From the NCBI GenBank assembly GCA_024642505.1, contig JAHEAZ010000019.1:1-43056 (forward strand): a stretch of DNA of 43,056 bases, read 5' to 3'. Below are positions 1-7,095 of the stretch, piece by piece. A program made the position numbers and the translations under genes. Position 1 is the first letter of the stretch, and each line of letters begins with the position of its first letter. A model generated the notes under the pieces. That model was given only the letters and a program-made list of their open reading frames with translations. It searched no databases and was not told the DNA's origin. The DNA comes from Gammaproteobacteria bacterium (GTDB lineage Bacteria > Pseudomonadota > Gammaproteobacteria > Steroidobacterales > Steroidobacteraceae).

Positions 1-122
1 CCGTGCGTCTCCGCCATCACCTTGGTCAACGCCGCCGTCAAAGTCGTCTTCCCATGGTCCACATGACCAATCGTCCCAACGTTCACATGCGGCTTGCTGC
101 GTACGAATTTTTCCTTAGCCAC
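1..122 (-). CDS. tuf: Elongation factor Tu (N-terminal part, cut by window edge)
   Basis: EF-Tu delivers aminoacyl-tRNA to the ribosome as a GTP complex in the cytoplasm. Only the first 40 codons are present, and the rest lies beyond the left edge. The translation begins [20 protein letters not shown] and continues into the P-loop GHVDHGKT, which is diagnostic of EF-Tu. The start is a GTG at 122, preceded at normal spacing by a strong GAGGTGA ribosome-binding site. It lies 120 bp downstream of tRNA-Thr(GGT) on the same strand. This is the classical tRNA-tufB arrangement, in which tRNAs and EF-Tu are co-transcribed. Confidence 0.97.
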   Translation of the reverse strand, partial: MAKEKFVRSKPHVNVGTIGHVDHGKTTLTAALTKVMAETH

Positions 123-242
123 GAGTCACCTCAAGGAATTCGACCTGTTTTCGACATGGAGCCCACCAGGACTCCTCCAATTTCACGGCAGGACCCGCCT
201 GCCCGTCGGTCATCGCCGGCCACCGCGCCGCGCGGCATGATC

Positions 243-318
243 TGGAGCCCACGACCGGAATCGAACCGGTGACCTCGTCCTTACCAAGGACGTGCTCTAC
301 CGACTGAGCTACGTGGGC
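243..318 (-). tRNA. tRNA-Thr (anticodon GGT)
   Basis: The 76-nt cloverleaf on the minus strand has a GCCCACG/CGTGGGC acceptor stem, D-arm AGCTCAGTCGGTAGAGC, GGT in the anticodon loop, T-arm GGTTCGATTCC and an encoded CCA end (243-245). It is the last tRNA before tuf, as thrT is before tufB in E. coli. Confidence 0.97.
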
Positions 319-364
319 CTCGTCCTTCTCCGCTCCGACCCTGCCCTCAGTACCCATGCCCGGA

Positions 365-438
<74 letters not shown>

Positions 439-504
439 ACTCTTGCTCCCCGAAAACACGAGCGCACGGGTCGCCCAAGACGCCGCACCGCCGAACCGAT
501 CAAC

Positions 505-590
505 TGGTGGAGGGGGTAGGATTCGAACCTACGAAGGCATGAGCCAGCAGATTTACAGTCTGCCCCCGTTGGCCGCTTGGGTACCCCTCC
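505..590 (-). tRNA. tRNA-Tyr (anticodon GTA)
   Basis: The 86-nt class II tRNA has a long variable arm, acceptor stem GGAGGGG/CCCCTCC, anticodon stem-loop CAGACTGTAAATCTG (GTA) and an encoded CCA (505-507). It is the first gene of the tRNA-tuf operon and lies just downstream of a good sigma-70 promoter. Confidence 0.97.
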
Positions 591-606
591 GGCAAATGAG
601 CCGCGT

Positions 607-635
607 ATTTTCGGCCCGGACGGGTGGTATGTCAA
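607..635 (-). promoter_or_regulatory. Sigma-70 promoter of the tRNA-Tyr/Gly/Thr-tuf operon
   Basis: On the minus strand a perfect -35 TTGACA (635-630) is separated by 17 bp from a -10 GAAAAT (612-607, 4/6). The predicted start lies about 10 nt before tRNA-Tyr and is preceded by a GC-rich stretch, as expected for a stable-RNA promoter. The promoter makes this operon independent of tRNA-Thr(TGT), which lies far upstream. Confidence 0.75.
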
Positions 636-781
636 CGGCGTGACGCGCTGCAGCGACGGCTGCCGCTGCCCGCGGCCCGGGCATGGGGCGTTCCCGGGCC
701 GGCTTTCGCCGTCCGGCGGCGTGCCGGCCCGCCCGGACTGCTAGGATCCCCGGCCCGAATCCGGCCGGAGGTTGACCCGTC

Positions 782-1753
782 GTGGAACCACATCTGGACC
801 TTATGGACATCCGCAAGGCGCGCCAGAGCCTTGGCGACCTCGTGGTGACGACCCCGACCCACTTGCTGGAAGGACCCGCCGTCGACTCGGCCCTCGGTCC
901 TGGTACCCGTCCCTACCTCAAGCTGGAACTGTTCCAGCGCACGGGCAGCTTCAAGCCGCGCGGCGCGCTGCTGAACGTCATGGCGCTGTCGGACGAGGAG
1001 CGAAAGCGCGGCGTCTGCGCGCTCAGTGCTGGCAATCACGCGATCGCGACCGCCTATGCCGCCCGCATGCTCGGCACCCACGCGCGGATTGTGATGATCG
1101 CGACCGCCAACCCCTTCCGGGTGGCTCAGTGCCAGGCCTGGGGTGCCGAGGTCGAGTTCGCGGCGACCCCTCATGAAGGTTTCGAGCGGGTCGAAGCCAT
1201 CAGCCTCACCGAGGGGCGGGTCCCCATCCACCCCTATGAAGGCCTGCGGACTGCCCTCGGCACCGCAACCCTCGGCGTCGAATTCATGGAGCAGGTCCCG
1301 GGCCTGGACGCGGTGGTGGTTCCCATCGGCGGCGGGGGGCTGTGCGCCGGGGTAGCGGCCGCTGTGAAGCTGCTGAATGCACGCTGCCAGGTTTTCGGCG
1401 TCGAGCCGGAAGGGGCCGATTCGATGCACCGCAGCTTCCGGGCCGGCCGGCCCGAGCGCATCGAACGAGTCGCGACCGTAGCGGACAGTCTAGGCGCGCC
1501 GTACGCGCTACCCGTGTCCTTCGCCCTGTGCCGGCAGTACGTGGACGAGCTGGTGCTGGTCGACGACCATGCCATCAAGGCGGCAATGCGCTTCCTGCAG
1601 CAGCAGGCCAAGCTCGCAGTCGAGCCGGCCGGCGCCGCCGCGACGGCGGCGATGCTGGGGCCCCTTCGCGATCGCCTCGTGGGCCGCCAGGTCGGCCTGA
1701 TCGTCTGCGGCGCGAACATCGACGCGGTTTCATTCGCCCGGCTGGTCGCCTGA
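782..1753 (+). CDS. PLP-dependent threonine/serine dehydratase-like enzyme
   Basis: This is a 323-aa fold-type II PLP enzyme of the threonine dehydratase/serine racemase group, expected to deaminate L-threonine or L-serine to a 2-oxo acid plus ammonia. The visible signatures are the PLP lysine in TGSFKPRGA (about K58), the substrate loop SAGNHA (about 82-87) and the phosphate-binding loop PIGGGGLCAG. It lacks the C-terminal ACT-like regulatory domain of biosynthetic IlvA (about 510 aa), so it matches the short catabolic or racemase-like type. The start is GTG 782, 9 nt after GGAGGT (767-772); an internal ATG at 803 is less well placed. The exact substrate cannot be decided from sequence. Confidence 0.85.
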   Translation: MEPHLDLMDIRKARQSLGDLVVTTPTHLLEGPAVDSALGPGTRPYLKLELFQRTGSFKPRGALLNVMALSDEERKRGVCALSAGNHAIATAYAARMLGTHARIVMIATANPFRVAQCQAWGAEVEFAATPHEGFERVEAISLTEGRVPIHPYEGLRTALGTATLGVEFMEQVPGLDAVVVPIGGGGLCAGVAAAVKLLNARCQVFGVEPEGADSMHRSFRAGRPERIERVATVADSLGAPYALPVSFALCRQYVDELVLVDDHAIKAAMRFLQQQAKLAVEPAGAAATAAMLGPLRDRLVGRQVGLIVCGANIDAVSFARLVA

Positions 1754-1793
1754 GTCCAGTTGCGGATCAAGAAATGGCGAACCTATATTCGTG

Positions 1794-1799
1794 TATAAT
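1794..1799 (+). promoter_or_regulatory. Candidate -10 element upstream of the cation antiporter
   Basis: A perfect TATAAT sits in the short AT-rich gap between the dehydratase and the antiporter, 51 bp before the antiporter start. No convincing -35 hexamer is present 16-18 bp upstream. It is therefore only a candidate for separate transcription of the antiporter. Confidence 0.3.
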
Positions 1800-1850
1800 A
1801 ATTCGTAGGCCGCGATTGCAGTACGGCCGCAGCGGCTGGAGCATCTCGAG

Positions 1851-2795
1851 TTGACGTCCTTGCAGTTGATTCTTGGGCTCGTGCTGCTGATTGGCAGCGG
1901 TGAATTCCTGGTCAGGGGCTCGGTCGGGTTCGCCCGCGCGCTCGGTGTGTCGCCGCTTTTCATTGGCCTGACGCTGGTCGGCTTCGGCACCTCGGCCCCC
2001 GAACTGGTCGCAAGCCTCATTGCCGCGTTCCGCGGCGCGCCAGGCATCGCCATCGGCAACGTGGTCGGAAGCAACATCGCCAACGTGCTGCTGATCCTCG
2101 GGATCGCCGCGCTGATTGCGCCGCTGCCGGTCCAGCGGCAGGAATTTCACCGCGATGCGGTCGCCCTCGGCGCCGCCACGCTGGTAGCACTCGCCGCAGC
2201 AATCATCGGTACCCTGTCACGCCCGGCCGGTGCCCTGTTGGTATCGCTTCTGGTCACGTATCTCTACATTGCCTACCGGTCAGAGCGCGCCGCGCCGAAT
2301 GCCGAAGCCCGGCGGCATGAGGACGAGGCACGGCTGGTGGCGCCGCCGAAAGCGGGCCTCCTGCGGCCGCTGCTGGTCGCCGTCGTCGCACTGGCCGGCG
2401 TCGTACTCGGCGCGCGGTTGCTGGTAGACGCGTCGATTGCGATCGCGGCGCGATTCGACGTCCCGGAAACGGTGATCGGGCTGACCATCGTGGCCATCGG
2501 CACGTCGTTGCCCGAACTCGCGGTTTCGGCCATCGCAGCGTTTCGCGGCCAGGGGGCTGTTGCGGTCGGCAACGTGGTCGGAAGCAATATCTACAATGTG
2601 CTGGGGATTCTTGGCATCACTGCGCTGGTTCACCCGCTGCCGGTGCCCCCGGAGATCATCCACTTCGACATCTGGATCATGCTGGCGACCGCCGGCTTGC
2701 TGCTGGCATTCATGCTGCGCGGACATGTCATAGGTCGCGCGGCCGGCGGCCTATGCCTGGCCGCCTATGCGAGCTACCTGTTGCTGCTGTTCTGA
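1851..2795 (+). CDS. Calcium/sodium antiporter, CaCA family (YrbG-like)
   Basis: This 314-aa inner-membrane protein is expected to exchange Ca2+ (or K+) for Na+ or H+. It carries the two inverted alpha-repeats that define the CaCA superfamily. The first, near residues 40-90, has GFGTSAPELVAS and GNVVGSNIANV; the second, near 205-260, has AIGTSLPELAVS and GNVVGSNIYNV. The acidic residues in both PEL motifs are the cation ligands. About ten hydrophobic segments are separated by a charged loop at about 145-170 (ERAAPNAEARRHEDE). The start appears to be TTG 1851, with GGAG at 1838-1841; an in-frame TTG at 1860 is possible. The length matches the YrbG group. Confidence 0.9.
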   Translation: MTSLQLILGLVLLIGSGEFLVRGSVGFARALGVSPLFIGLTLVGFGTSAPELVASLIAAFRGAPGIAIGNVVGSNIANVLLILGIAALIAPLPVQRQEFHRDAVALGAATLVALAAAIIGTLSRPAGALLVSLLVTYLYIAYRSERAAPNAEARRHEDEARLVAPPKAGLLRPLLVAVVALAGVVLGARLLVDASIAIAARFDVPETVIGLTIVAIGTSLPELAVSAIAAFRGQGAVAVGNVVGSNIYNVLGILGITALVHPLPVPPEIIHFDIWIMLATAGLLLAFMLRGHVIGRAAGGLCLAAYASYLLLLF

Positions 2796-2862
2796 CCTGG
2801 GCCAGGCTGGGTCTCCGCGGCGCGGGCTATTGCGGGCCGCCCGGGTCCCTGCATACTGAACC

Positions 2863-3315
2863 ATGATCTGGCCCGCGCTGTTCACCTACCTGCACCTGCT
2901 CGCCGCAGGACTCGTAGCCGGCCTGCTGCTCGGCCAGCACTGGCTGCTGAAGCGACCACTTGACCGCATACAGCTCGGCTTGCTGGGCGCAATGGCTCTG
3001 GGCCAGCTGCTGGCCGCTATCGCCTCGTTCGCTACGGGGATGGCGCTAACCACGGAGTTCGGGATGGGCGGAGGCTACTACCTCGGCAACCATTTGTTCC
3101 TGCTGAAAATAGTGTTGTTCGGACTGCTGGCGACAGTGTCGGCGCTGCCCCTGACACAGTACGTGCGCTGGAGCCGCGCGAGCCGCGCCGCCGCGAGTTT
3201 CGTGCCGCTCGGCCGGGAGATCGAGCGGGTCAGGGCTTCTTTGTCGCTCGCGATCGGCCTGATGGCGCTGATGCCGCTGCCTGCGGTGCTGCTTGCCAGG
3301 GGCTACGGCAACTAG
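2863..3315 (+). CDS. Small integral membrane protein, DUF2214-like
   Basis: The 150-aa product has four predicted membrane helices at about 5-25, 38-60, 79-97 and 126-146, with a basic loop after helix 3 (RWSRASRAAA). The pattern of an initial LFTYLHLLAAG helix and a helix-3 lead-in NHLFLLKI resembles DUF2214 predicted membrane proteins. No catalytic motif is visible and the function is unknown. The ATG at 2863 has no strong ribosome-binding site. The gene ends 5 bp before the convergent sigma-factor gene and has no terminator between them. Confidence 0.65.
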   Translation: MIWPALFTYLHLLAAGLVAGLLLGQHWLLKRPLDRIQLGLLGAMALGQLLAAIASFATGMALTTEFGMGGGYYLGNHLFLLKIVLFGLLATVSALPLTQYVRWSRASRAAASFVPLGREIERVRASLSLAIGLMALMPLPAVLLARGYGN

Positions 3316-3320
3316 GGCGC

Positions 3321-4082
3321 TCAGTCGCCGTCGACCCAGCCCTGCATCCGGTTGCGCAATTCTTCCCGGGCCTGCGCGTGCAACTGGCATACCCGGGATT
3401 CGGTAACCGCGAGGACCTCGCCGATCTCGCGCAGTTTCAGCTCCTCGTCGTAATAGAGCGAAAGCACCAGCTTTAGCCGCTTCGGCAGGTCCTCGATGGC
3501 AGCCGCAAGGGCGGCGTGAAAGTCGTCGCTCTCGGCTTGCTGGTGCGGCGTCGGGCCGGTGTCGCCGGGTGGGTCCGGAGAGAATTGCTCTTGCATGGCG
3601 AATACCTGTTCGTAGCTGAGCGTCCTGCACGCGACGGAGTCGTGGACGAGGCGGTGATAGCTATCGAGCGTGACGCCGAGAGCCTGGGCTATCTCCTCCG
3701 GCCGCGCGTCTGAGCCGTTCTCGCGCTGCAACCGTCGCGATGCGGCCTGCATCTCGCGGACGCCCCGACGGACTGAACGCGGCACCCAGTCCGCGCGACG
3801 CGCCTCGTCCAGCATGGCGCCACGTATCCGGATCCCTGCGTAGGACCTGAAGCTCGCTCCACGATCCGCCGAATAGTTACGTGCCGCGGCGATCAGCCCG
3901 ATCATGCCTGCCTGGATCAGGTCGTCGACGTCGACCGTAACTGGCATGCGGGCGAGCAAGTGGTAGGCGATCTTCCTGACCAGGTCGGCATGGCCGAGCA
4001 CGAGGCGGTCGCAATCCGGACCGCTCGTCCCGGGATTGCGCCGGGTGTCGTTCTTGCCAGTGGACGCCTTGCTGATTCTCAC
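3321..4082 (-). CDS. fliA: RNA polymerase sigma factor, FliA (sigma-28) type
   Basis: This 253-aa sigma-70-family factor of the flagellar/motility group directs RNA polymerase to late flagellar and chemotaxis promoters. Region 2 (about residues 35-100) contains VDDLIQAGMIGLI and the FliA hallmark RIRGAMLDEARRADWVPRSV. Region 3 (about 105-165) and region 4 (about 195-245, LREIGEVLAVTESRVCQLHAQA) follow. The preferred start is GTG 4082, 8 nt after GGGGGA; an in-frame TTG at 4106 adds eight residues. FliA usually sits with flhF/fleN or cheY, but here no flagellar structural gene is nearby. Its partner may be the divergent FlgM-like gene next door. Confidence 0.93.
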   Translation of the reverse strand: MRISKASTGKNDTRRNPGTSGPDCDRLVLGHADLVRKIAYHLLARMPVTVDVDDLIQAGMIGLIAAARNYSADRGASFRSYAGIRIRGAMLDEARRADWVPRSVRRGVREMQAASRRLQRENGSDARPEEIAQALGVTLDSYHRLVHDSVACRTLSYEQVFAMQEQFSPDPPGDTGPTPHQQAESDDFHAALAAAIEDLPKRLKLVLSLYYDEELKLREIGEVLAVTESRVCQLHAQAREELRNRMQGWVDGD

Positions 4083-4331
4083 GGCCCTTATCCCCCAGTG
4101 CCGCAAACTCTTATCGTTACTTTGTTACAGGTCAAGTTAATTTATTGCTGTAACTATATGAAAATAAAGGATCCGAATGCAACTCGCTTTAGCTTGTCCG
4201 TCAGCAACCGATTTTGGCAGGGAAATTCCCCTACAAAACAAAGGATTGTGTTGTCTCAACATCTGGCGGCGGTGGCCCACCTCAAGTTATCCCTGGTGAG
4301 GACGACTCAGTTGGGGCTGACAGGTGATGGA
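4083..4331. promoter_or_regulatory. AT-rich divergent control region between fliA and the flgM-like gene
   Basis: The part at about 4107-4260 is clearly more AT-rich than the surrounding DNA. On the minus strand towards fliA there are two sigma-70-like candidates: TTGCAT-18 bp-TATAGT (4182-4153) and TTGACC-16 bp-TAAGAG (4135-4108). On the plus strand, at 4214-4230, a TTGGCAGG element spaced 4 bp from TTCCC partly matches a sigma-54 -24/-12 promoter and overlaps the dyad GGGAA-A-TTCCC. No convincing sigma-28 (TAAA-N15-GCCGATAA) match was found. Confidence 0.4.
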
Positions 4332-4643
4332 GTGATCAGAACCTTGGCAGACACGATCGAGCGATTTCGGGCCAGCGCCGTCCGTAAAGTACGGACCTCG
4401 CCGCTGCCCGCGGACCACATCGGCGTAATCGTGCAGCTGCCCACGCAGAGCCGCTCGCCACTGGGCGTGAGCGATGTCCGGCAACCGCTGGCGCCGCCAC
4501 AGCCACGTGCCGGGCCGCCCGAGAGCGCTCAGGACCTTGACCCAGTCCTGGTTGCAGTGCTGCGGGAGAGCGTCGCGCGAGGCGAATACACCGTCGATCC
4601 GCAACGCATTGCACGAAAACTGATGGCGGCAGATGGCCTCTGA
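4332..4643 (+). CDS. flgM: FlgM-like anti-sigma-28 factor
   Basis: FlgM binds FliA and holds it inactive until it is exported through the completed flagellar hook. This 103-aa reading has the expected layout: a low-complexity, proline-rich, probably disordered N-terminal half and a C-terminal sigma-binding segment. That segment (about residues 68-100) reads VLVAVLRESVARGEYTVD followed by PQRIARKLM, which aligns with the V..L..AI..G.Y.VD...IA.KL pattern of FlgM. The start is chosen at GTG 4332 behind AGGTGA (4322-4327, 4-nt spacing), because the length and the MI N-terminus then fit FlgM; TTG 4251 is an alternative. It is divergent from fliA and 36 bp before the CsrA-like gene. The similarity is confined to the C-terminus. 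Confidence 0.7.
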   Translation: MIRTLADTIERFRASAVRKVRTSPLPADHIGVIVQLPTQSRSPLGVSDVRQPLAPPQPRAGPPESAQDLDPVLVAVLRESVARGEYTVDPQRIARKLMAADGL

Positions 4644-4679
4644 GACGCAGGCGGATATCGCCACAGGAGGATCCAACAG

Positions 4680-4874
4680 ATGCTGGTCCTGACCCGCCGC
4701 GCTGACGAGTCCATCGTGATCGCGCCCGCGGACGGCGCCGATGTCCGCATGACGCTGGCCGAACTTTTCGCCCATGGTCCGATCCAGATCACCCTGCTCG
4801 GCGGCTCGGGAAAGCGGGTAAAGATGGGCATCGAGGCGCCGACGCAACTGGCGATCCGGCGCAAGGACGGCTAG
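4680..4874 (+). CDS. CsrA/RsmA-family RNA-binding regulator with RsmN-like insertion
   Basis: CsrA-family dimers bind GGA motifs in mRNA leaders and control translation. The 64-aa product opens with the canonical beta-1 MLVLTRR and closes with QITLLGGSGKRVKMGIEAP and TQLAIRR, matching strands beta-3 to beta-5 and the RNA-binding arginine. Between beta-2 and beta-3 it carries about 16 extra residues (ADVRMTLAELFAHG) that look helical, and it ends right after beta-5 without the usual C-terminal helix. That arrangement is known from Pseudomonas RsmN/RsmF rather than classical CsrA (about 61 aa). It has a strong ribosome-binding site, AGGAGG, 9 nt before ATG, and is probably in an operon with the flgM-like gene. 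Confidence 0.88.
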   Translation: MLVLTRRADESIVIAPADGADVRMTLAELFAHGPIQITLLGGSGKRVKMGIEAPTQLAIRRKDG

Positions 4875-5072
4875 CCCGGAGGCCCCTGGCGGCCAGCTGG
4901 TCATTTGCCACCGCGGGCCCGCACCAGCCTTGTTCTTTTACCTAATCTGTTGATTTTACGGGAATGTCCGCTCGATGGACCATTCCGGCGCCTTGCCCGC
5001 TTCCATCCGGCCGCTGGCCTCGGCATACTCGGGGCTCATTCGTCTCCACGAACAATAAGCGGGGAACGGGAG

Positions 5073-5348
5073 ATGGAACGAAGACTGCACACGCGGCATC
5101 GCGCGCGCACTACGGTTTATATCAGCGTCTCTGGGCGTAGCGGCAAGCTTTGCCGCGCCCATAACCTGAGTGCCAACGGGGTGTTCGTTGAGACACGCAA
5201 CCTTGGCCTGGTCAAGGGCGCGATTGTAGAGCTGGCTTTTGCGATCAACCTCGGCAAGATAACGAAGATCCATCGCCGCCAGGCGATCGTCGCCCACGTC
5301 TCTCATGGCGGGACTGGCCTGAGGATGGAGAGTTACGGGGGCCGTTGA
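5073..5348 (+). CDS. PilZ-domain protein (probable c-di-GMP receptor)
   Basis: The 91-aa protein is essentially a single PilZ domain. The N-terminal arginine cluster ERRLHTRHR supplies the RxxxR half of the c-di-GMP site, and NLSANGVFVET supplies the (D/N)xSxxG half. The remainder forms the expected beta-barrel strands. Such small PilZ proteins act as c-di-GMP effectors in motility, alginate or type IV pilus control. The start is ATG 5073, behind GGGGAACGGGAG. An upstream extension is open but lacks a good start. It follows the CsrA-like gene by about 200 bp, so it may have its own promoter. A terminator-like hairpin lies just downstream. Confidence 0.85.
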   Translation: MERRLHTRHRARTTVYISVSGRSGKLCRAHNLSANGVFVETRNLGLVKGAIVELAFAINLGKITKIHRRQAIVAHVSHGGTGLRMESYGGR

Positions 5349-5379
5349 CGGCCGACCGTTTCAGGTTTTCCATGTCGGG

Positions 5380-5422
5380 GGGTACCGGTGCCAACAGGCC
5401 CGGCTACCCTCCTTCTTTTTGT
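5380..5422 (+). terminator. Rho-independent terminator after the PilZ gene
   Basis: The stem GGGTACCGG (5380-5388) pairs with CCGGcTACCC (5400-5409) with a single bulged C. A T-rich tract (TCCTTCTTTTTGTTT) follows. It lies 30 bp after the PilZ stop, before the lipoprotein gene. Confidence 0.55.
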
Positions 5423-5451
5423 TTCCGCCGACCCGGGCCCGAGGTAACTCC

Positions 5452-5991
5452 ATGCGCTTCGCCATCCTGGCCACATTCTCCCTTCTGACCGCATGCGCCT
5501 CCGCACCGTCAATTCTGGTCAGCAAGCCCGGTGCCGTCAGTCCCGCCACATTGAGCAGCTTCGAGTTTCGGCCATCCGAGGCGGTACGGGACGCGGGCGC
5601 AAAGGCGCGCAAAGCCGACGGCCAGCTAGGCGACCTCGTCGTGCGCAAGCTGATCGACAAGGGCTACGTACAGGCTGTGGCCGGTTCGACCGCGGATTTC
5701 GTGGTGACCTACCGCATCGCGGTCTTCGCCTCGGAGAATCCGCGAGACGCTTATGCGCAGGTCCGCGACCCGACCACGCTGATCGGCAGGGACATAGCGC
5801 CGGACCCGGCCGGCAGCGAGGGTCTCGTGCGTGAGGCGACGTTGGTGTTGATGGCGATCGCCGGCCCCGGCGAAAAGGTCATCTGGCAGGCAACCGCCAC
5901 GGGCGTTGCCACCGGCCAGCGCGAGTTGTCGTCGGGAGCCCTGCGGACCGCCGCAGCCATGCTCGACAAGTTCCCGGGACGGACCCGCTGA
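5452..5991 (+). CDS. DUF4136-family lipoprotein
   Basis: The 179-aa protein has a lipoprotein signal peptide ending in the lipobox LLTAC (Cys17), so it should be lipidated and envelope-anchored. The body (about 30-175) has the layout of DUF4136 lipoproteins: a short hydrophobic F-containing strand, a helix around VVRKLIDKGYVQ and alternating beta segments (ADFVVTYRIAV, KVIWQATATG). The function of the family is unknown. The start is ATG 5452, 6 nt after GAGGT; a longer open frame upstream would bury the signal peptide. Confidence 0.75.
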   Translation: MRFAILATFSLLTACASAPSILVSKPGAVSPATLSSFEFRPSEAVRDAGAKARKADGQLGDLVVRKLIDKGYVQAVAGSTADFVVTYRIAVFASENPRDAYAQVRDPTTLIGRDIAPDPAGSEGLVREATLVLMAIAGPGEKVIWQATATGVATGQRELSSGALRTAAAMLDKFPGRTR

Positions 5992-6002
5992 TCATTGTCC
6001 TG

Positions 6003-6014
6003 TATCGGCCGATA
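6003..6014. promoter_or_regulatory. Perfect 12-bp palindrome upstream of cysK
   Basis: TATCGGCCGATA is a perfect palindrome 115 bp before cysK and 12 bp after the preceding stop codon. It could be a dimeric repressor site. Its right half also reads GCCGATAA, the sigma-28 -10 consensus, but no TAAA lies at the required distance. Confidence 0.3.
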
Positions 6015-6129
6015 ACCGACGGTCATCAGCAGAGCTCGACTGGTAATTTCCGCTTTTGTCCGAAGGGAACTACTTTCCAGGAATCGCTCGTGCACGCCTG
6101 ACGAAGAACAGCCCGAGGGGGCAGGTGAC

Positions 6130-7095
6130 ATGGCAAATATCTACGACAGTATCCTGGACACTATCGGCCGCACACCGCTGGTACGCCTGAACAAGATCGG
6201 TCAGGGACTTCCGGGACGCGTAGTCCTCAAGCTCGAGTTCTTCAATCCCTGTTCCAGCGTGAAGGACCGAATCGGCGTCAGCATGATCGAGGCACTCGAG
6301 AAGCAGGGGCGCATCAGGCCGGACACCGTGCTGGTCGAGCCGACGAGCGGCAACACGGGTATCGGGCTCGCGTTCGTCGCGGCAGCCAAGGGCTACAAGC
6401 TGGTGCTCACCATGCCGGACACGATGAGCCTGGAGCGGCGGCGCATGCTGCAGGCCTTCGGCGCCGAACTGGTGCTGACTGACGGCACCAAGGGTATGAA
6501 GGCCGCGATCGCCCGCGCCCAGGACATCGTCGACAGCGACCCGAAGCGCTTTGTGATGGTCGGCCAGTTCACCAACCCCGCCAACCCGGAAATCCACCGC
6601 CGCACGACCGCGGAAGAAATCTGGGCCGATACCGACGGCGAGGTCGACTTCCTCGTGTCGGGGGTCGGCACCGGCGGGACCATCACCGGCGTCTCCGAAG
6701 TGCTGAAGGAGCGCAAGCCGTCGTTCAAGGCCATCGCGGTGGAGCCCGAGGCAAGCCCGGTGCTGTCGGGCGGTGAGCCCGGCCCGCACAAGATCGCCGG
6801 CATCGGTGCCGGCTTCATTCCCGAGGTCCTCAACGCGGGCATCATCGACGAAATCGTCAAGGTCACCAATGAACAAGCCGCTGAGTACGCGCGCAGGCTG
6901 GGCCGCGAGGAGGGTGTCCTGGTGGGCATCAGTTCCGGTGCCGCGCTGTACGCAGCGCTCCAGGTGGCCGGCCGCGAGGAAAATCGCGGCAAACTGATCG
7001 TGGCCATCATCCCGAGCTTTGGCGAGCGGTATCTCTCGACCTGGCTCTACGAAGAGGCGCCCCCGAATGACCTCAAGCTCGTCATCGACCGCTGA
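6130..7095 (+). CDS. cysK: Cysteine synthase A (O-acetylserine sulfhydrylase)
   Basis: CysK makes L-cysteine from O-acetyl-L-serine and sulfide using PLP, the last step of sulfate assimilation. The 321-aa protein has the PLP lysine in [11 protein letters not shown] (K45), the substrate loop [13 protein letters not shown] (about 71-83), the phosphate-binding [10 protein letters not shown] (about 178-187) and the late ISSGAAL motif. All match CysK rather than CysM or CBS. The start is ATG 6130 with GAGGGGG about 9 nt upstream. It overlaps the next gene, cysE, so the two steps are made together. A 12-bp palindrome lies in its upstream region at 6003-6014. Confidence 0.95.
   Translation: MANIYDSILDTIGRTPLVRLNKIGQGLPGRVVLKLEFFNPCSSVKDRIGVSMIEALEKQGRIRPDTVLVEPTSGNTGIGLAFVAAAKGYKLVLTMPDTMSLERRRMLQAFGAELVLTDGTKGMKAAIARAQDIVDSDPKRFVMVGQFTNPANPEIHRRTTAEEIWADTDGEVDFLVSGVGTGGTITGVSEVLKERKPSFKAIAVEPEASPVLSGGEPGPHKIAGIGAGFIPEVLNAGIIDEIVKVTNEQAAEYARRLGREEGVLVGISSGAALYAALQVAGREENRGKLIVAIIPSFGERYLSTWLYEEAPPNDLKLVIDR

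Noticed and set aside
632-1429. A 265-codon open frame antisense to the dehydratase gene
   Set aside because: It has no ribosome-binding site or motif and lies opposite a clear PLP enzyme.
3960-4331. N-terminal extension of the FlgM-like frame into the fliA gene
   Set aside because: It is antisense to fliA's conserved region and lacks start support; only the last about 103 codons resemble FlgM.
5989-6015. A full sigma-28 promoter before cysK
   Set aside because: The -10 GCCGATAA is perfect, but the required TAAA 15 bp upstream reads TGAT.
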